Of a stretch of DNA of 64,000 bases, positions 16,683 to 25,461 are shown one piece after another. The notes beneath the pieces are model-generated. The model ran no database searches. It had not been told where the DNA came from and was given only the letters and a program-made list of their open reading frames with translations. The position numbers and the translations under genes were made by a program. Every line of letters begins with the position of its first letter. Position 1 is the stretch's first letter. Source of the DNA: Rhizobium esperanzae (GTDB lineage Bacteria; Pseudomonadota; Alphaproteobacteria; Rhizobiales; Rhizobiaceae); NCBI RefSeq assembly GCF_002204185.1, contig NZ_MXPU01000019.1, forward strand, positions 62,001 through 126,000, read 5' to 3'.

Positions 16683-16838
16683 TGTCATGCCGGCTGCACA
16701 AAACGCCAGCACGGATCGGCACTCACCCTATCGCAACGCACAAAAGATTTGCACCTCTGCAGCTGCTCGAAAAACAGGCAATGCTAAAATCTCCCTCGAA
16801 AAGCTTTTATTTCAAAGACTTGAGCAACACGTACAAAA

Positions 16839-16855
16839 TTGGCACGCGGTTTGCA
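16839..16855 (+). promoter_or_regulatory. Sigma-54 promoter of the nitrate assimilation operon
   Basis: TTGGCACGCGGTTTGCA matches the -24/-12 consensus (TGGCACG-N4-TTGCA). GG at 16841 and GC at 16853 are separated by exactly ten bases. Transcription should start near 16866. NtrC control is expected for this promoter class. A half-site-like TTGCACC lies about 80 bases upstream, but I see no full palindrome. Confidence 0.85.
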
Positions 16856-16865
16856 TTGTTTGTAT

Positions 16866-17164
16866 TGCACAGATCAACGGCGATCGGGGCAAAATGGGCA
16901 CACGCAGGCGCTCATCAAGACACGGGCTACGTTGCGACATGCAAAGCAAACGGTAGTCGATCAAATTCAGCAACCCGGTGTTCGGATTGCTTTGAGGTAG
17001 ATAGGCCGGAAGGCCAATGATTGGGCGTCCAACGGCGGGCGCCACCAGCAAAGCCGCTGATCAGGATATTCGCGCGCCTCGTGCAAGCGCGTCCTGACCA
17101 GCGGCTTTTTTGTTTTAACCCCCAGCAATGGATCGGCACGACCTTGTCGGGCCACGGAGAAGCT
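16866..17164 (+). promoter_or_regulatory. nas leader RNA with ANTAR-type hexaloop
   Basis: The ~300-nt untranslated leader contains GGCGTCC / GGGCGCC (17024-17043) closing the hexaloop AACGGC (17031-17036), with A at position 1 and G at position 4 as in ANTAR targets. It lies eight bases before the terminator. The partner hexaloop (P1) is less clear: GGCCGGAAGGCC at 17004-17015 is the nearest hairpin, but it folds best with a tetraloop. Another imperfect hairpin lies at about 16969-16991. Binding of NasT would favour read-through into narK. Confidence 0.6.
17052..17115 (+). terminator. Regulated terminator in the nas leader
   Basis: AGCCGCTG pairs with CAGCGGCT. After one mismatch, TCAGGA pairs with TCCTGA, and there is an inner CGCGC / GCGCG stem. 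Six U residues, a G and four more U follow. It stands 50 bases before the narK start codon, so it must be overridden for operon expression. Confidence 0.88.
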
Positions 17165-18406
17165 ATGTCTGCCATTGAGAAAGTGCAGCCCATGTCAGCC
17201 GGCGAACCAGCCAAAGCACTGTGGATCTCCACTGTGGCCTTCACCCTCTGTTTTGCGGTGTGGACGATCTTCGCGATCATCGGCATCCGCATCAAACAGG
17301 AACTCGGGCTGAACGAGGCCGAGTTCGGCCTGCTGATCGGCACGCCCGTGCTCACCGGTTCGATCGTGCGCATCGTTCTTGGCATCTGGACTGGGCGTTA
17401 CGGCGGTCGTCTCGTCTACACGCTGACGATGCTTGCCGCGGCAGTGGCGACGTTCCTGCTTTCCTACGCCCACACCTACACGCAGATGCTGATCGCCGGC
17501 CTCGGTGTTGGCCTTGCCGGCGGCTCCTTCGCAGTCGGCATCGCCTATGTCTCGCCTTTCTTTCCGGCCGAGAAGCAGGGCACGGCGCTCGGCATCTTCG
17601 GCGCCGGTAACGTCGGTGCGGCCGTCACCAAATTCGCGGCTCCCTTCGTTCTGCTCGCCTGGGGCTGGCAGGCGGTTGCCGAGATCTGGGCCGTCTGTCT
17701 GGCGCTGATGGCAATCGTCTTCTGGTTCACCACGACAGATGACCCGGCCTTCCGTCTTCGCCGCGAGCGCGGCGTCGCCTCCAAGAGCCTCGTTCAGGAA
17801 TTCGCGCCGCTGCAGAACGTCCAGGTCTGGCGCTTCTCGCTCTACTATTTCTTCGCCTTCGGCGGCTTCGTCGCCCTGTCCTTGTGGCTGCCGCGCTATC
17901 TCGTCGGCGTCTACGGCTTCAACCTGGAAACGGCCGGCATGATCGCGGCCGCCTACTCCATCCCAGGCAGTATCTTCCGCGCCTTCGGCGGCGTACTGTC
18001 GGACAAGAAAGGCGCGCGCAGCGTCATGTACGCGATGTTTGCCGTGTCGGCTGTGGCCACCCTCATCCTTTCGCTGCCGGCCACAGCGATCACTCCGGTC
18101 ATTTTCATCGTCGTCATCTTCGTGCTCGGCTTCTTCATGAGCCTCGGCAAGGCCGCCGTCTACAAGCACATTCCGGCCTACTATCCCGACAGCGTCGGCG
18201 CCGTCGGCGGTATCGTCGGCATGATGGGCGGTCTCGGCGGCTTCATCCTGCCGATCGCCTTCGGCCTCCTCAAGGATATGACCGGCCTTTGGTCCAGCTG
18301 TTTCCTGCTGCTTTTCGCGATCGTCGCGATCTCGCTCATCTGGATGCACCTGTCCGTCAAGCAATTGTCGCGCCAAGGGCACCCTGCGCCCGTGGCTGCA
18401 ACCTGA
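17165..18406 (+). CDS. narK: Nitrate/nitrite transporter (MFS, NarK family)
   Basis: This 413-residue, ~12-helix major facilitator brings nitrate into the cytoplasm for assimilation. NarK-family features are visible: the nitrate-signature glycine-rich helices GGSFAVGIAYVSPFFPAEKQ and GAVGGIVGMMGGLGGFILP, and the motif VLSDKKGARSVM between helices. GGAGAAGCT precedes the ATG at 17165; earlier in-frame codons lie in the leader terminator and are excluded. It is the first gene of narK-nirB-nirD-nasA, driven from the sigma-54 promoter through the regulated terminator. nirB follows after 16 bases. Confidence 0.94.
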   Translation: MSAIEKVQPMSAGEPAKALWISTVAFTLCFAVWTIFAIIGIRIKQELGLNEAEFGLLIGTPVLTGSIVRIVLGIWTGRYGGRLVYTLTMLAAAVATFLLSYAHTYTQMLIAGLGVGLAGGSFAVGIAYVSPFFPAEKQGTALGIFGAGNVGAAVTKFAAPFVLLAWGWQAVAEIWAVCLALMAIVFWFTTTDDPAFRLRRERGVASKSLVQEFAPLQNVQVWRFSLYYFFAFGGFVALSLWLPRYLVGVYGFNLETAGMIAAAYSIPGSIFRAFGGVLSDKKGARSVMYAMFAVSAVATLILSLPATAITPVIFIVVIFVLGFFMSLGKAAVYKHIPAYYPDSVGAVGGIVGMMGGLGGFILPIAFGLLKDMTGLWSSCFLLLFAIVAISLIWMHLSVKQLSRQGHPAPVAAT

Positions 18407-18422
18407 TCCGAGGACTGTAAAT

Positions 18423-20873
18423 ATGACTGAGAAACTGGTTATCATCGGCAATGGCATGGCGCCCGGGCGCATGCTGGAGCACCTCTTCGAACAGGCGCCC
18501 GGACGCTATGAAGTCACGATCTTCAATGCCGAGCCGCGCGTCAATTATGACCGCATCATGCTGTCGCCGGTTCTCTCCGGCGAAAAGGATTACGAGCAGA
18601 TCATCATTCATGGTGACGGCTGGTATATCAAGCACGGCATCACGCTCTACAAGGGCCACAGGATCGTCAATATCGATCGCGCCGCCAAAACCGTCACGTC
18701 AGACCATGGCGTCACCGAAAGCTACGACAAGCTGGTGATCGCAACCGGTTCGGTACCCTTCATCATCCCGGTTCCCGGCAAAGATCTGCCTGGCGTCATC
18801 ACCTATCGCGACCTCGATGACGTGCAGGCCATGCTGCTTGCCGCCCAGTCGCGCGAAAAGGCCGTCGTCATCGGCGGCGGCCTGCTTGGCCTGGAAGCGG
18901 CGGCCGGCCTTGCCCAGCGCGGCATGGACGTCACCGTCCTGCACGTCATGCCGACGCTCATGGAGCGCCAGCTCGATCCTGCCGCCGGTTATCTCTTGCA
19001 GAAGGCGGTCGAGGAACGCGGCATCAAGGTCATCTGCAAGGCCAATACCAAGGCGATTATCGGCAACGGCAAGGTCGAGGGCATCGAGCTCGACGACGGC
19101 CGCATCATCCCGGCAACCCTCGTCGTGATGGCCGTCGGCATTCGTCCGAATGTCGGCCTGGCTAAGGACGCCGGCCTGGCTGTCAATCGCGGCATCGTCG
19201 TCGATGCCGGCATGCAGACCTCGGACGGCGATATCTTCGCGCTCGGCGAATGTGCCGAGGTGGGCGGCATGGTCTACGGCCTCGTTGCGCCGCTTTATGA
19301 AATGGCCCGGATCGCGGCAGCACATCTTAGCGACGATCGCTCGCCTGCCTTCGTTCACGCCGATACGCCGACCAAGCTCAAGGTCACCGGCATCGAGCTT
19401 TATTCGCTCGGCGATTTCGCCGACGGCGACGATCGCGAAGAGATCGTGCTGCGCGATGCCAGCGCCGGCGTCTACAAGCGCCTGGTGCTGAAGGACAACA
19501 AGATCATCGGCACCGTGCTTTACGGCGAGACTGCCGACGGCGCCTGGTTCAACGACCTGAAGAAGAAAGCGACCGACATTTCGGAGATGCGCGATACGCT
19601 GATCTTCGGACAGGCCTATCAGGGAGGGTCGCCGCTGGACCCTATGGCGGCCGTTGCAGCCTTGCCGGATGACGCGGAGATCTGTGGCTGCAACGGCGTA
19701 TGCAAGGGTAAGATCACCTCGACGATCACGTCGAAGGGGTTGACGTCGCTCGACGATGTGCGCGCCCATACAAAGGCATCCGCCTCGTGCGGCTCCTGCA
19801 CCGGTCTCGTCGAGCAACTCATGGCGCTGACGCTCGGCGACAGCTACAATCCGGCTGCCGTGCAGCCGATGTGCACCTGCACCGATCTTGGCCATGACGA
19901 CGTTCGCCGCCTGATCAAGGCCAAGGGCCTGAAGAGCATCCCTGCCGTCATGCAGGAGCTCGAATGGAAAACTTCATGCGGCTGCGCGAAATGTCGGCCG
20001 GCGCTCAACTATTATCTCGTTTGCGACTGGCCGGATGAATATGCCGACGACTATCAGTCGCGTTTCATCAACGAGCGCGTCCACGCCAATATCCAGAAGG
20101 ACGGCACCTACTCCGTCGTGCCGCGCATGTGGGGCGGTGTCACCAATTCGAACGAGTTGCGCGCCATCGCAGATGTCGTCGACAAGTTCGAGATCCCGAT
20201 GGTCAAGGTGACGGGCGGCCAGCGCATCGACCTGCTCGGCATCGAGAAGGAAGACCTGCCCGCCGTCTGGGCCGATCTCGGCAAGGCCGGTTTCGTCTCC
20301 GGCCAGGCCTATGCCAAGGGCCTGCGTACGGTCAAAACCTGCGTCGGGTCGGACTGGTGCCGCTTCGGCACTCAGGATTCGACCGGTCTTGGCATCCGCA
20401 TCGAGAAGTTCATGTGGGGCTCCTGGACGCCGGCCAAGCTGAAAATGGCGGTGTCCGGTTGCCCGCGCAATTGCGCGGAAGCAACCTGCAAGGACATCGG
20501 CGTGATCTGCGTGGATTCCGGTTTCGAGATCCACTTCGCCGGTGCGGCCGGTCTCGATATCAAGGGCACCGAGGTGCTCGGGCTTGTGAAGACCGAAGAC
20601 GAGGCGCTGGAGCATATCGTGGCGCTGACGCAGATGTACCGCGAGCAGGCCCGCTACCTCGAGCGCATCTACAAATGGGCCAAGCGCATCGGCCTGGAGG
20701 AAATCCGCCGGCAGATCATGGGCGACGCCGAAAAGCGCAAGGCCTATTACGACCGCTTTGTCTTCTCCCAGAAATTCGCCCAGGTCGATCCGTGGTCGGA
20801 GCGTGTCTCCGGCAAGGACAAGCATGAATTCAAGCCGATGGCGACGATCGGCTATCCGCAGGCAGCCGAGTGA
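18423..20873 (+). CDS. nirB: Assimilatory nitrite reductase [NAD(P)H] large subunit
   Basis: This 816-residue enzyme reduces nitrite to ammonium in the cytoplasm. Domains in order: FAD/NAD(P)H oxidoreductase (LVIIGNGMAPGRMLEHLFE at the start, VIGGGLLGLEAAAGLAQRG near 155, IFALGECAEVGGMVYGL near 265); a BFD-like [2Fe-2S] domain (CGCNGVCKGKI near 420, ASCGSCTGLVEQL); a second Cys cluster (SCGCAKCRPALNYYL near 520); and the siroheme/[4Fe-4S] domain with CVGSDWC near 640 and CPRNC near 680. It needs siroheme; no cysG is encoded in the operon. The gene lies 16 bases after narK, and nirD begins ten bases after its stop. Confidence 0.96.
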   Translation: MTEKLVIIGNGMAPGRMLEHLFEQAPGRYEVTIFNAEPRVNYDRIMLSPVLSGEKDYEQIIIHGDGWYIKHGITLYKGHRIVNIDRAAKTVTSDHGVTESYDKLVIATGSVPFIIPVPGKDLPGVITYRDLDDVQAMLLAAQSREKAVVIGGGLLGLEAAAGLAQRGMDVTVLHVMPTLMERQLDPAAGYLLQKAVEERGIKVICKANTKAIIGNGKVEGIELDDGRIIPATLVVMAVGIRPNVGLAKDAGLAVNRGIVVDAGMQTSDGDIFALGECAEVGGMVYGLVAPLYEMARIAAAHLSDDRSPAFVHADTPTKLKVTGIELYSLGDFADGDDREEIVLRDASAGVYKRLVLKDNKIIGTVLYGETADGAWFNDLKKKATDISEMRDTLIFGQAYQGGSPLDPMAAVAALPDDAEICGCNGVCKGKITSTITSKGLTSLDDVRAHTKASASCGSCTGLVEQLMALTLGDSYNPAAVQPMCTCTDLGHDDVRRLIKAKGLKSIPAVMQELEWKTSCGCAKCRPALNYYLVCDWPDEYADDYQSRFINERVHANIQKDGTYSVVPRMWGGVTNSNELRAIADVVDKFEIPMVKVTGGQRIDLLGIEKEDLPAVWADLGKAGFVSGQAYAKGLRTVKTCVGSDWCRFGTQDSTGLGIRIEKFMWGSWTPAKLKMAVSGCPRNCAEATCKDIGVICVDSGFEIHFAGAAGLDIKGTEVLGLVKTEDEALEHIVALTQMYREQARYLERIYKWAKRIGLEEIRRQIMGDAEKRKAYYDRFVFSQKFAQVDPWSERVSGKDKHEFKPMATIGYPQAAE

Positions 20874-20883
20874 GGAGATTGAT

Positions 20884-21228
20884 ATGACCTGGTCCAATGA
20901 AAACTGGCACCCAATTGGTGACATCTCCGATATCCCTCTACGCGGTGCACGCTGCGTAAAGACTCCGCAGGGCAAGATCGCCGTCTTCCGCACGGCCGAA
21001 AACGAGGTCTTCGCCATCGAGGATCACTGCCCGCACAAGGGTGGTCCGCTCTCCCAGGGCATCGTGCATGCCAAGGCCGTCACCTGCCCGCTACACAATT
21101 GGGTGATCTCTCTCGAAACCGGCAAGGCGCTCGGTGCCGACGAGGGAGAGGTGCGGACCATACCGGTCCGCAACGAGGGCGGAGCCCTCTTCATCGCGCT
21201 CGAAAGCCTGATGATGGCGGCGGAATAG
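20884..21228 (+). CDS. nirD: Nitrite reductase small subunit (Rieske type)
   Basis: This 114-residue subunit partners NirB. It contains an intact Rieske ligand set, CPHKGG and CPLHNW (CxH...CxxH), 17 residues apart, so it probably binds a [2Fe-2S] cluster. Some enterobacterial NirD proteins lack this. GAGGAG precedes the ATG at 20884, chosen over the longer open frame that overlaps nirB. Its TAG is followed directly by the nasA ATG, so translation is probably coupled. Confidence 0.93.
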   Translation: MTWSNENWHPIGDISDIPLRGARCVKTPQGKIAVFRTAENEVFAIEDHCPHKGGPLSQGIVHAKAVTCPLHNWVISLETGKALGADEGEVRTIPVRNEGGALFIALESLMMAAE

Positions 21229-23886
21229 ATGACGTCAGAGGTCAAGACCATTTGTCCCTACTGCGGCGTCGGCTGCGGCGTCATCGCCACGATCGACGAG
21301 GCGGGCGCCGTCAGCGTCAAAGGCGATCCCGACCATCCGTCGAATTTCGGCCGGCTCTGCTCGAAGGGTTCGGCCCTTGCCGAAACCATCGATCTCGACG
21401 GCCGGCTCCTCTATCCCGAAATCTCGGGCGAACGCAGCGGCTGGGAGGAGGCGCTCGACCTCGTCGCCCGGCGTTTTTCCGAAACGATCGCCGAACACGG
21501 GCCGGATTCGGTTGCCTTCTACGTCTCGGGGCAACTGCTGACCGAAGATTATTACATCGCCAACAAGCTGATGAAAGGTTTTGTTGGCTCAGGCAATATC
21601 GACACCAATTCCAGGCTCTGCATGTCCTCGTCCGTCGCGGGGCATCGCCGTGCCTTCGGTGCCGATACGGTGCCTGGGACCTATGAGGATATCGAGCTTG
21701 CCGACCTGGTGGTTCTGACCGGCTCCAACCTCGCCTGGTGTCATCCCGTCATCTACCAGCGGCTTGCCGCCGCAAAGGCGGCGCGACCCAACATGCGCAT
21801 CGTTGTCATCGATCCGCGCCGGACGATGACGTGCGATATCGCCGACCTGCACCTCGCAATTCGCCCGGACGGCGACATCGCGCTGTTCATGGGGCTGCTT
21901 GCCCATCTCGCCACGAGCCCGGCGATCGATCAGAATTATATCGCTACCCATACGGAAGGCTTCGGCGACGCTTTCGCGGCAGCAGCCGAGCTTGACATCA
22001 ATGATCTCCTGGAACGGACCGGCCTGCCGGCCATGCAGATCCGGGAGTTCTTCCGCCTGTTCGAGACGACTGAGAAAGTCGTCACCTGCTACAGCCAGGG
22101 CGTCAACCAATCCTCTTCCGGCACCGACAAGGTCAATGCCATTCTCAATTGCCACCTGGCGACCGGCCGCATCGGCCGCGCCGGAATGGGGCCGTTTTCG
22201 CTGACCGGCCAGCCCAACGCCATGGGCGGGCGTGAGGTCGGCGGCCTCGCCAATATGCTTGCCGCCCATATGGCGATCGAGAATGCGGATGACCGTGACC
22301 GCGTGCAGCGCTTTTGGAATTCGCCGGTCATCGCCGCAAAGCCCGGCTTGAAAGCGGTCGACATGTTCCGCGCGGTGGCAGACGGGCGCATCAAGGCGCT
22401 CTGGGTCATGGCCACCAATCCGGTCGTTTCGATGCCGGATGCCGACAACGTCGAAAGCGCGATCGCCGCCTGCCCCTTCGTCGTCGTATCGGACATTCTG
22501 AGAGAGACCGATACGACTCGGCACGCGCACGTGCTTTTGCCCTCGCTCGGCTGGGGCGAGAAAAACGGCACCGTCACCAATTCCGAGCGGCGCATCTCGC
22601 GGCAGCGGCCATTCCTTGACGTCCCCGGCGATGCAAAGGCCGATTGGTGGCAGCTTGCGGAAGTCGCCCGCCGCATGGGATTTGCAGAGGCCTTCGATTT
22701 CGAGGCGCCGGTCGAGATCTTTGCGGAACATGCCGCCCTGTCCGCCTTCGAAAATGACGGCAGCCGCGATTTCGATATCGGCGCTCGCGCCGGCATCAGC
22801 GGCGGCGCCTACGACGAGCTGTCGCCCTTTCAATGGCCGCAGCCGGCAGGCGTCGTGCCCGGCGTCACCCGCTTCTTCGCCGAGGGCGGCTTCTTCCATC
22901 CCGATGGCAAGGCGCGCTTCGTCGCGGTCAAACCGCCGGCAACCGATCGCACCAATGCCGATTTCCCCTTCACGCTGAACACCGGCCGCATCCGCGACCA
23001 GTGGCACACGATGACAAGAACCGGGAAGAGCGCGCGGCTTTCCGCCCATATCGCCGAACCCTTTGCCGAGATCCATCCGCGCGATGCGATCGAGAACGGC
23101 ATATCGAGCGCCGGCCTCGTCGAGATCGAGAGCCCCCATGGCAAAGCGATCGTGCGAGCGCTGGTGACCGACCGCCAGGCGCGCGGCGGTGTTTTCGCAC
23201 CCATGCACTGGAACGACCAGTTCGCAGCAAAAGCGCGGATCGACGCCGTGGTCGCGCCGATCACCGACCCTCTTTCCGGCCAGCCGGCGTCGAAGAACGT
23301 TGCCGTCGCCGTTCGGCCCTTCCGCGCCAGCCATTACGGTTTCGCGGTCTCGGCCATCAAACCGGACAAACCCGATGCGGCCTATTGGGCGGTGGCGAAG
23401 GCTGCCGGCGGCTGGCGGCTGGAACTTGCCTTCACCGAGGCTGTCGAAGACTGGACGGCCTGGTGCCGGAGGGTGTTCGCCATTCCGGCCGAGATCGAAC
23501 CCCTGGGTTACGCCGACCGGCAATCGGGCGATCTCAGGCTCGCCTTCTTCGATGGCGAGGTCCTGCTTGCCGCGCTGTTTCTTGCGGGCGAACCGGTTGC
23601 CGTCGCACGCAACTGGGCAATCTCGCAACTCTCTGCCGTCCACGGCGATCTGAGGAAGCGCTTTGCGCTGGTCGCAGGCCGCCCAGGGGCCGGCAGACCG
23701 GATCCCGGCGCTACCGTCTGCTCCTGCTTCAGTGTCGGGGTCAACCAGATCGCTGCCGCGGTGCGCGGCGGATGCCACAGCGTCGAAGCGGTCGGCAAGG
23801 AAACGAGTGCCGGAACCAATTGCGGCTCCTGCCGCAGCGAGATCGGCAGGATCATCGATCGCTGTCTCGCCGCAGCCGCGGAGTGA
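21229..23886 (+). CDS. nasA: Assimilatory nitrate reductase catalytic subunit
   Basis: This 885-residue cytoplasmic molybdoenzyme reduces nitrate to nitrite. The N-terminal CPYCGVGCGV (residues ~9-17) plus C..GSALAE binds a [4Fe-4S] cluster. Molybdopterin-binding regions follow (DTNSRLCMSSSVAGHRRAFG, VVLTGSNLAWCHPV, NQSSSGTDKVNAILNCHLAT). A C-terminal BFD-like [2Fe-2S] domain (VCSCFSVGVNQIAAAVRGGC, TNCGSCRSEIGRIIDRCL, from ~830) is typical of assimilatory NasA/NasC that take electrons from an NADH or ferredoxin partner. No separate electron-transfer subunit follows. It is the last gene of the operon; the symbol is used interchangeably with nasC/narB in the literature. Confidence 0.94.
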   Translation: MTSEVKTICPYCGVGCGVIATIDEAGAVSVKGDPDHPSNFGRLCSKGSALAETIDLDGRLLYPEISGERSGWEEALDLVARRFSETIAEHGPDSVAFYVSGQLLTEDYYIANKLMKGFVGSGNIDTNSRLCMSSSVAGHRRAFGADTVPGTYEDIELADLVVLTGSNLAWCHPVIYQRLAAAKAARPNMRIVVIDPRRTMTCDIADLHLAIRPDGDIALFMGLLAHLATSPAIDQNYIATHTEGFGDAFAAAAELDINDLLERTGLPAMQIREFFRLFETTEKVVTCYSQGVNQSSSGTDKVNAILNCHLATGRIGRAGMGPFSLTGQPNAMGGREVGGLANMLAAHMAIENADDRDRVQRFWNSPVIAAKPGLKAVDMFRAVADGRIKALWVMATNPVVSMPDADNVESAIAACPFVVVSDILRETDTTRHAHVLLPSLGWGEKNGTVTNSERRISRQRPFLDVPGDAKADWWQLAEVARRMGFAEAFDFEAPVEIFAEHAALSAFENDGSRDFDIGARAGISGGAYDELSPFQWPQPAGVVPGVTRFFAEGGFFHPDGKARFVAVKPPATDRTNADFPFTLNTGRIRDQWHTMTRTGKSARLSAHIAEPFAEIHPRDAIENGISSAGLVEIESPHGKAIVRALVTDRQARGGVFAPMHWNDQFAAKARIDAVVAPITDPLSGQPASKNVAVAVRPFRASHYGFAVSAIKPDKPDAAYWAVAKAAGGWRLELAFTEAVEDWTAWCRRVFAIPAEIEPLGYADRQSGDLRLAFFDGEVLLAALFLAGEPVAVARNWAISQLSAVHGDLRKRFALVAGRPGAGRPDPGATVCSCFSVGVNQIAAAVRGGCHSVEAVGKETSAGTNCGSCRSEIGRIIDRCLAAAAE

Positions 23887-23908
23887 ATGCGCAAGCGCGG
23901 GTCGGATG

Positions 23909-24574
23909 TCAGGCTGCGGTCGGGACGACAAGCATTTTATGGTCGGCTGAGATGCTGACCGCGATCTCGTCATAGGAAGAGATGGTCGGATGCGGCGTCT
24001 CAATTTTATGGTGATGGGTTGCCGTAATGACCATGACATCGGCGCCCGCCGCCTCGCCGGCCTTGATGCCGGCTGCGACGTCCTCAAACACCAAACAATC
24101 CCGCGTGCTGACGCCGAGGCGTTCGGCACCGAGAATATAACATTGCGGATCGGGCTTTCCGACCGTCACGTCCTCCGCCGTCACCATGAATCTCGGCAGA
24201 GGCAGGCCAGCCGCTTCCAGCCGGCGGCGGGCAAGACGCAAGGGCGAAGAGGTGACGATCGCCCAGCGATCCGGCGGCAACGAAGCCAGGAAGGCGGCTG
24301 CGCCTGGGATGGCAACGATATCGCCGACATCGGCAATTTCGGCCTCGGTCACCAGCCTTGCCTCGTGTTCGGGATTGACGCCCGGCAGGTTCAGCCGGGT
24401 GATTGTGTCAATGCCGCGCGATCCGTGCATCTTCGGCAAGAACGCGGCGACATCGAGCCCATGGCGTCTGGCCCCGTCGCTCCATACACGCTCGGCGGCG
24501 AGGATCGAATTGAGGATGGTGCCGTCCATATCGAAGAGGAAGGCGGCATAAGATTTCTCGAAGCCGTGGGGCAT
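23909..24574 (-). CDS. HAD-superfamily phosphatase (subfamily IA)
   Basis: This 221-residue phosphohydrolase has motif I FLFDMDGTILNS with the nucleophile Asp and acid/base Asp. Motif II is AIVTSSPLRLARRRLEAAG and motif III/IV is VTVGKPDPQCYILGAERLG with DCLVFEDVAAGIKAGEAAG. The alpha-helical cap between motifs I and II marks subclass I. The closest family type is the sugar-phosphate phosphatases of the YfbT/Gph group; the substrate is not decidable. I place the start at the ATG at 24574 (MPHGFEK); a TTG 12 bases upstream is an alternative. It is convergent with nasA. Confidence 0.87.
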   Translation of the reverse strand: MPHGFEKSYAAFLFDMDGTILNSILAAERVWSDGARRHGLDVAAFLPKMHGSRGIDTITRLNLPGVNPEHEARLVTEAEIADVGDIVAIPGAAAFLASLPPDRWAIVTSSPLRLARRRLEAAGLPLPRFMVTAEDVTVGKPDPQCYILGAERLGVSTRDCLVFEDVAAGIKAGEAAGADVMVITATHHHKIETPHPTISSYDEIAVSISADHKMLVVPTAA

Positions 24575-24743
24575 CGGCGGGTACAAGGGCGTATCTCATT
24601 GAGGAGGAGTGTCGGATGGTCGTCGCTGGAGCCGATGAAACGGCAAATCGCTGCGTTTTGCAAGCCTGGGGAGGACAGCGACGCGGCATGCTTTAGAAAG
24701 CCGTGGTGCTCAAGGTGGTGATCAAGTCGCAGGAGAGGCGCAA

Positions 24744-24790
24744 GCCGATCCGGTCACGGCACAGTTCTTCGGCGCCGTGACCGGATCGGC
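24744..24790. repeat. 17-bp perfect inverted repeat
   Basis: GCCGATCCGGTCACGGC and its exact complement are separated by 13 bases. It lies between two divergently transcribed genes (HAD phosphatase and the exported protein at 24984) with no U-tract, so it is not an ordinary terminator for either. It resembles a palindromic intergenic repeat of the kind scattered in rhizobial genomes. Confidence 0.7.
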
Positions 24791-24915
24791 GCGCAGATAG
24801 GCCTGTACTACTGATTTCCAGCGTTTCCCCATGCCACTAAGTCAGGCTGCCGCGTCGGCCGTTAAGATTTACGCGTAACCATGCAAAGTGCGCGTGCAGG
24901 TTTTTCAAAAAGATC

Positions 24916-24940
24916 GGAACAATGATTCCTGCAAGTGGTT
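24916..24940 (+). promoter_or_regulatory. Possible EcfG-type promoter
   Basis: GGAAC, 16 bases, GGTT: the -35 box is exact and the -10 box is one base off CGTT. It is 44 bases before the start of the exported-protein gene at 24984. Confidence 0.35.
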
Positions 24941-24983
24941 ACCCAGAGGTCATCCATGATGAAAATCAAAGGAGGATATCCTC

Positions 24984-25310
24984 ATGACCAAATCCCTTGT
25001 TGCCGCTTCGCTGCTCGCGATCGGCATGGCATCGTCAGCCTTTGCCCAGTCGAATCCGGATCCCATCGGACCGACGAATGGCGGCTCGACCGATCCAAGT
25101 TCGGGTAACTATTCGTCCGATTACACCAACAGCGACAATGGCATGCACCCTGTCCAAGTCGCACCCGTCGATCCGACCACGACCCAGAGCATCCAACCGC
25201 CGCAGGCGATGGAATGCGCCGGCATGCCGCAGCAGGGGACCGGTGTCGATACGCGCGGCGGTGAGAGCGGCGCATCGATCAGCGAAGCCTGCCGCGAATA
25301 CGACAACTGA
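24984..25310 (+). CDS. Small exported protein, Asn/Ser/Pro-rich
   Basis: This 108-residue product has a signal peptide (MTKSLVAASLLAIGMASSAFA, cleavage before QS). Its mature part is low-complexity (GPTNGGSTDPSSGNYSSDY) and ends with two Cys (AMECAGMPQQG and SEACREYDN). AAAGGAGGATATCCTC precedes the ATG, nearly the same ribosome site as the exported gene at 6416-6751. Together with the possible stress promoter this suggests a periplasmic or surface stress protein. No domain is recognised. Confidence 0.65.
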   Translation: MTKSLVAASLLAIGMASSAFAQSNPDPIGPTNGGSTDPSSGNYSSDYTNSDNGMHPVQVAPVDPTTTQSIQPPQAMECAGMPQQGTGVDTRGGESGASISEACREYDN

Positions 25311-25361
25311 GCAGGCAATCGCCCGCTTTGAAACATGTCACGCAAAAGCGCACCACTTCGG

Positions 25362-25387
25362 AAAAGGCCGGTTTATGCCGGCCTTTT
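25362..25387. terminator. Bidirectional intrinsic terminator
   Basis: AAAAGGCCGG / CCGGCCTTTT, a 10-bp stem with a 6-base loop. It serves the exported-protein gene on the + strand and possibly the convergent SDR gene on the minus strand. Confidence 0.85.
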
Positions 25388-25461
25388 CATGTCGTGGCAG
25401 ATAAAGACTGCCTCCGCAGAGGCTTTTGATCCGCGCGTTCCGGCCATTCCCGCGCCCTTGG

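Noticed and set aside
21589..24129. An 846-residue antisense frame over nasA
   Set aside because: It is opposite a molybdoenzyme gene whose cluster motifs are intact; the antisense product resembles no known protein.
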